Positions 33,761 to 36,267 of a DNA stretch of 36,267 nucleotides are shown one piece after another (position 1 is the first letter of the stretch; each line of letters starts with the position of its first letter). A program made the translations under genes and the position numbers. Below the pieces are notes generated by a model, which worked only from the letters and a program-made list of their open reading frames with translations, was not told the origin of the DNA and did no database searches. The stretch is taken from assembly GCA_015232565.1 (NCBI GenBank), contig JADFZK010000032.1:1-36267 (forward strand), given 5' to 3'. The stretch is from Candidatus Omnitrophota bacterium (GTDB taxonomy: Bacteria; Omnitrophota; Gorgyraeia; Zapsychrales; Fredricksoniimonadaceae).

Positions 33761-34558
33761 ATGAAAACAGTTTGGCTGACCGATATTCACCTTAATTTCC
33801 TGGAACGAGACCAAGTTGATTATTTTCTCGAGGAACTGTCTAAAGAAACGGCAGATTGTTATTTGATCTCTGGCGATATCGGGGAAGCCGATAGCATTGT
33901 CGAATATCTTCAACGGATGATGTTGGTCTTGAAACGGCCGATCTATTTTGTGCTCGGCAATCATGACTATTACAGGGGATCGATCAAAACAGTTCGCTCA
34001 TTGATTTCTGATCTTATGCGGAAATCCGACAAATTGATCTGGTTAAATAACATTGATCATATCAGTTTGACGAAAGAGACGGCGTTGATCGGCCACGATT
34101 CCTGGGCTGATGGGAGGTTGGGTGATTTTCGCGGCAGTTCTGTGGAATTGAATGATTTTCGTTTTATTAGCGAGTTGAAGCTGTGGGATCGGACTGAGCG
34201 TTTGCAAGCCATGCAAGGATTGGCGGAGGAAGCGGCGGCGCATTTTAAACAAGCGCTTCCGCAGGCACTTAAAGCTCATCGGCATATCATTGTGGTGACT
34301 CATGTGCCGCCGTTCAAAGAAGCTTGCTGGCATCAAGGTCGTCCCTCGGAAGATGATTGGTTGCCGTTCTTTGCTTGCAAGGCAGTGGGCGATGTTTTAA
34401 AAGACGTTATGGAACAAAATCCGGCATCTGAAATGACTGTTTTTTGCGGACATACACACGGCTTGGGGGCATGCCAGATATTGCCGAATCTCAAGGTGCT
34501 TACAGGGAGCGCAGAATATGGCTCTCCACAAATTCAGAGATCGATTGTATTCAGATAG
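33761..34558 (+). CDS. Calcineurin-like metallophosphoesterase
   Basis: 265 residues. All five metal-binding blocks are present: D-I-H (D8, H10), G-D near 38-39 (I-S-G-D-I-G-E-A-D), G-N-H-D (near 66-69), H-V-P-P and G-H-T-H near the C-terminus. These enzymes hydrolyse phosphomonoesters or diesters with a two-metal centre; substrate unknown. No signal peptide, so cytoplasmic. It has a weak ribosome site and stands alone between a pseudogene and a repeat-containing gap. Confidence 0.9.
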   Translation: MKTVWLTDIHLNFLERDQVDYFLEELSKETADCYLISGDIGEADSIVEYLQRMMLVLKRPIYFVLGNHDYYRGSIKTVRSLISDLMRKSDKLIWLNNIDHISLTKETALIGHDSWADGRLGDFRGSSVELNDFRFISELKLWDRTERLQAMQGLAEEAAAHFKQALPQALKAHRHIIVVTHVPPFKEACWHQGRPSEDDWLPFFACKAVGDVLKDVMEQNPASEMTVFCGHTHGLGACQILPNLKVLTGSAEYGSPQIQRSIVFR

Positions 34559-34700
34559 TTTTACTTGGCACAAATCCGTCACATTTTTGAAAGGCGTCTT
34601 GTAATTGGCCTGTTATTAAAGGCTTACGTTACCGGCCCTCGCCCTCGGCCTCAGCCGAGGACGATAGGCCGGGAATTCACCGGCGATGTCGGTTGAGGAC

Positions 34701-34729
34701 TTGACAACCGCACTTAAGTGTGGCATCAT
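34701..34729 (+). promoter_or_regulatory. Promoter with spacer palindrome before a possible small RNA
   Basis: TTGACA (34701-34706), 17-nt spacer, CATCAT (34724-34729). CCGCACTTAAGTGTGG (34708-34723) is a palindrome with one mismatch filling the spacer, as in the promoters at 2591 and 15059. Confidence 0.55.
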
Positions 34730-34735
34730 GTAAGT

Positions 34736-34799
34736 GAATATCGAAACGGACGCTTATGCCGGTCGGGCTGCCTATGGGGGGCGCCTGGCCGGTTTTTTT
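34736..34799 (+). ncRNA. Candidate ~64-nt small RNA
   Basis: Defined by the promoter at 34701 and a terminator only ~65 nt further on. The terminator is CCGGTCGGGC (34759-34768) pairing with GCCTGGCCGG (34783-34792; ten pairs, two of them G-U), then seven T. Alternatively the stretch is the 5' part of a 41-codon frame starting at ATG 34756. Confidence 0.35.
34759..34799 (+). terminator. Intrinsic terminator-like hairpin
   Basis: 10-bp stem 34759-34768/34783-34792 and T-run 34793-34799. It lies upstream of the zinc-ribbon gene, so it could also act as an attenuator of that gene. Confidence 0.6.
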
Positions 34800-34864
34800 A
34801 TTGGAGGATAAAGAAGGTCTGGTCAGGGGGAAAGTAACGTTAACTTATCAGATGGATAGAGGTT

Positions 34865-35278
34865 ATGGTCCTAATAAATAATAAAATGAAACAATCTGTC
34901 GGTGGGAACTGGGGCAAGCCGAAGGGTCTTGAGCAAAATGTGAAGCTTCGTGATTTAGATCTGGAATCTCGGCGTATTCCTGGGAAGAAGAAGCGAAAGA
35001 CGAAGAAACAAAAATTCATTTTCGAGGGGGCTTGTTGTCCGTTTTGTCACGCGGAGCTTCCTAAAGATGAAGAGGCGATCGCCAAAGCTAATAAAGGGCT
35101 TCAAGGAAGATTATTTGTAGTCTGGGAGATGCACTATCGCGTTAAAGTTTGTCCTAAATGTAAAGCTCTTGAGGTTAAGGAATGCCCTGCGTGTAGGCGT
35201 GTGACATGGCGGCGTCACGGTTGGTATAAGCATCAGTTCTTGGGGTGCGGGTTTGAGGGGAAAAAATTGAAAGACTAA
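34865..35278 (+). CDS. Zinc-ribbon protein with basic N-terminal segment
   Basis: 137 residues. Cys pairs suggest two zinc knuckles: C57/C58-x-x-C61 (C-C-P-F-C-H), C96-x-x-C99 (C-P-K-C), C107-x-x-C110 (C-P-A-C) and a last C128. Residues 41-50 are almost all Lys/Arg (K-K-K-R-K-T-K-K-Q-K), suggesting nucleic-acid binding. The start is uncertain: ATG 34865 has AGAGG only 2 nt upstream; ATG 34886 has none. Function not assigned. Confidence 0.65.
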   Translation: MVLINNKMKQSVGGNWGKPKGLEQNVKLRDLDLESRRIPGKKKRKTKKQKFIFEGACCPFCHAELPKDEEAIAKANKGLQGRLFVVWEMHYRVKVCPKCKALEVKECPACRRVTWRRHGWYKHQFLGCGFEGKKLKD

Positions 35279-35314
35279 TTTGATTCTTGGAAAAGGAATG
35301 AATTTTCGGACTTG

Positions 35315-35539
35315 ATGCGCAGGCTGACTCTTGAAACAGTTCCCGTTATTGTGGCCGATTATAAATTAGAGAATGATATTAACGCGATCGTGACAATGGC
35401 GACTCGGAAGAGCCTTGTTTGTCCGGATGCTTTTAAAAACTTTGATGGGACGGGTGATGCAAAGCTTATTAAGGAGGTTTTTGGTTTGATTCCTTCCTGG
35501 TGCGCGGCGGATTATAGTGATTTATTAAAGTGGCTATAA
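35315..35539 (+). CDS. Small protein of unknown function (74 aa)
   Basis: 74 residues from ATG 35315 (weak GGA upstream; a TTG one codon earlier is possible). Soluble, mixed: V-P-V-I-V-A-D-Y-K-L strand, helical middle, and an end rich in Trp/Asp (I-P-S-W-C-A-A-D-Y-S-D-L-L-K-W-L). It is 24 nt before the kinase gene, so probably in the same operon. No family recognised. Confidence 0.5.
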   Translation: MRRLTLETVPVIVADYKLENDINAIVTMATRKSLVCPDAFKNFDGTGDAKLIKEVFGLIPSWCAADYSDLLKWL

Positions 35540-35563
35540 GATTAAAGGGAGTTTGGTCGTGGC

Positions 35564-36085
35564 ATGAAGAAACATTGGCCAATTATTCATATTATTGGCT
35601 TGCCGGGCGCGGGAAAGACGACACTGGGCAAGCGGTTGAGCAAGCAACTGGGTTTGCCGGTCTTTTACATCGGCACTTATCGGGCACGTTATCCAAAGAC
35701 GGCTATCGGAGAGGTAGACGCGTGGGTGGCCTTGTTCCGTGCGCTTTCACGCCGGAGATGGCAGGATTGCATTCTGGAAACAACGGGTTTGAACTTTCGT
35801 GAAGAGTTCTTGTGGAAGGCATTGCCTTTTGGCAAGATGATGACGGTTAAGCTTGAGGCCTCGCGTAAAATGCTTCATAAGAGGATCCGTATGAAGAAAA
35901 AGAGCGAACAGGGCGGGAATTGGCTTTTTAGCAAGGATATGCCTGACAAGGTTGCCTTTGTCGATCGGCTTTACAAGAAGTTTGACCTGATTCCGGCAGA
36001 CATAGTGATCAATACTGAGCGTCTGACCAAGGCGCAGGTCTATAGTTTGGCCTGGAAGAAGATTCCTGGACTGGAGCTGTTATGA
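35564..36085 (+). CDS. P-loop kinase-like ATPase (AAA_33/AAA_17 type)
   Basis: 173 residues. Walker A G-L-P-G-A-G-K-T-T (residues 12-20), a hydrophobic strand ending in D-C-I-L-E-T-T-G that matches the acidic strand of nucleoside- and polynucleotide-kinase-like P-loop proteins, and an R/K-rich lid (H-K-R-I-R-M-K-K-K). Likely phosphorylates a small metabolite or nucleic-acid end; the substrate is not deducible. Its stop overlaps the next gene by ATGA, coupling it to a phosphoesterase, a plausible kinase/phosphatase pair. Confidence 0.8.
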   Translation: MKKHWPIIHIIGLPGAGKTTLGKRLSKQLGLPVFYIGTYRARYPKTAIGEVDAWVALFRALSRRRWQDCILETTGLNFREEFLWKALPFGKMMTVKLEASRKMLHKRIRMKKKSEQGGNWLFSKDMPDKVAFVDRLYKKFDLIPADIVINTERLTKAQVYSLAWKKIPGLELL

Positions 36086-36231
36086 GCTATTGGTGGACTT
36101 CGGATTATCACTTTGCGCATTTTAATATCATTGCCTATTGCAACCGGCCTTTCAAGACTGTCGAGGAAATGAACGAGGTTATCATCCGAAGGCATAATGA
36201 GAGGGTCAAGCCTTGTAGAGCCACACAATAA
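36082..36231 (+). pseudogene. 3'-truncated metallophosphoesterase
   Basis: The 49 codons read M-S-Y-W-W-T-S-D-Y-H-F-A-H-F-N-I-I, then Y-C-N-R-P-F-K-T-V-E-E-M-N and H-N-E-R-V-K-P. This is the start of a well-conserved phosphoesterase family whose next block would be G-D-x-V-Y-x-L-G-D. Instead it ends with C-R-A-T-Q and a stop. The final ~55 nt of the window look foreign, so an insertion or an assembly end cuts the gene. Confidence 0.75.
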
Positions 36232-36267
36232 TCTGCTTTGACCCGCCCAGTTTTTTCCACACTATTT

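Larger units (their letters stand above)
34559..34864. other. Intergenic region with repeat copy, promoter and terminator-like hairpin
   Basis: 34643-34660 is a hairpin CCTCGGC-ctca-GCCGAGG, enclosed by CCGGCC/GGCCGG. 34660-34683 is the second copy of the 24-nt repeat at 31969. A promoter (34701) and a hairpin with T-run (34759-34799) follow. Confidence 0.6.

Noticed and set aside
35298..35315. Five-codon leader peptide before the 74-aa gene
   Set aside because: AAAAGG precedes an ATG but no regulatory codons or attenuator hairpin are visible.
36177..36267. Identified insertion-sequence end at the window edge
   Set aside because: The junction looks foreign, but no terminal inverted repeat or transposase is visible in the few bases available.

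Overview
The window looks like a Gram-negative bacterium of the Planctomycetes-Verrucomicrobia-Chlamydiae neighbourhood, most likely a Candidatus Omnitrophota (OP3) genome. This is an inference from recall. It rests on four very large, signal-peptide-bearing paralogs that share an N-terminal module ([24 protein letters not shown] and I-P-R-K-Y-F-x-G-G motifs) and a short C-terminal module starting G-G-I-D. I associate that combination with this phylum. A FadL-type outer-membrane protein, a lipoprotein and a surface-repeat protein support a two-membrane cell.

Layout. (1) 0-9 kb: three consecutive members of the big paralog family. The first lacks its 5' end. The second has a helical middle. 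The third carries a complete histidine-kinase ATPase domain inside an exported protein. A ~227-nt imperfect inverted repeat lies between the first two. (2) 9.1-11.3 kb: envelope genes (surface-repeat protein, FadL family). (3) 11.3-15.0 kb: signalling cluster with receiver-domain proteins, three of whose genes share a short H-x-[VI]-[GS]-N motif. An XRE-cupin regulator is divergent from a two-gene small-ORF operon, with a repeated 9-mer between them. (4) 15.0-17.4 kb: small accessory modules (HigB/HigA-like pair with operator, orphan membrane protein, tRNA-Thr, DUF4258-like/DUF2283 pair). (5) 17.4-25.3 kb: mostly core genes (MFS transporter, purN, eno, ftsB). Within this stretch, on the minus strand, is an unusual FtsH-like protease with two AAA+ modules, co-transcribed with a lipoprotein.

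(6) 25.4-32.1 kb: a tRNA-fMet with its terminator, followed by island-like DNA. It holds the fourth big paralog (five ~80-95-residue repeats plus a DnaJ domain), two PIN-toxin/antitoxin cassettes with homologous flanks, fragments of the tRNA-fMet 3' half, and dispersed intergenic repeats. (7) 32.1-36.2 kb: a truncated tspO fused by overlap to a periplasmic glutathione-peroxidase homologue, a flavin-binding-type protein, an internally deleted SDR epimerase, two phosphoesterase genes (the last one cut off), a zinc-ribbon protein and a P-loop kinase.

The most novel-looking system is the big paralog family. Constant export-type N and C modules frame middles that are completely swapped between paralogs: a duplicated small domain, a HEAT-like helical region, a histidine kinase, and repeats plus a J domain. 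The layout resembles a modular secreted scaffold or effector family. The dual-AAA protease/lipoprotein pair and the kinase-less H-x-x-x-N/receiver operon are the next most unusual. Start codons were chosen from Shine-Dalgarno spacing and family alignment; no database search was possible.
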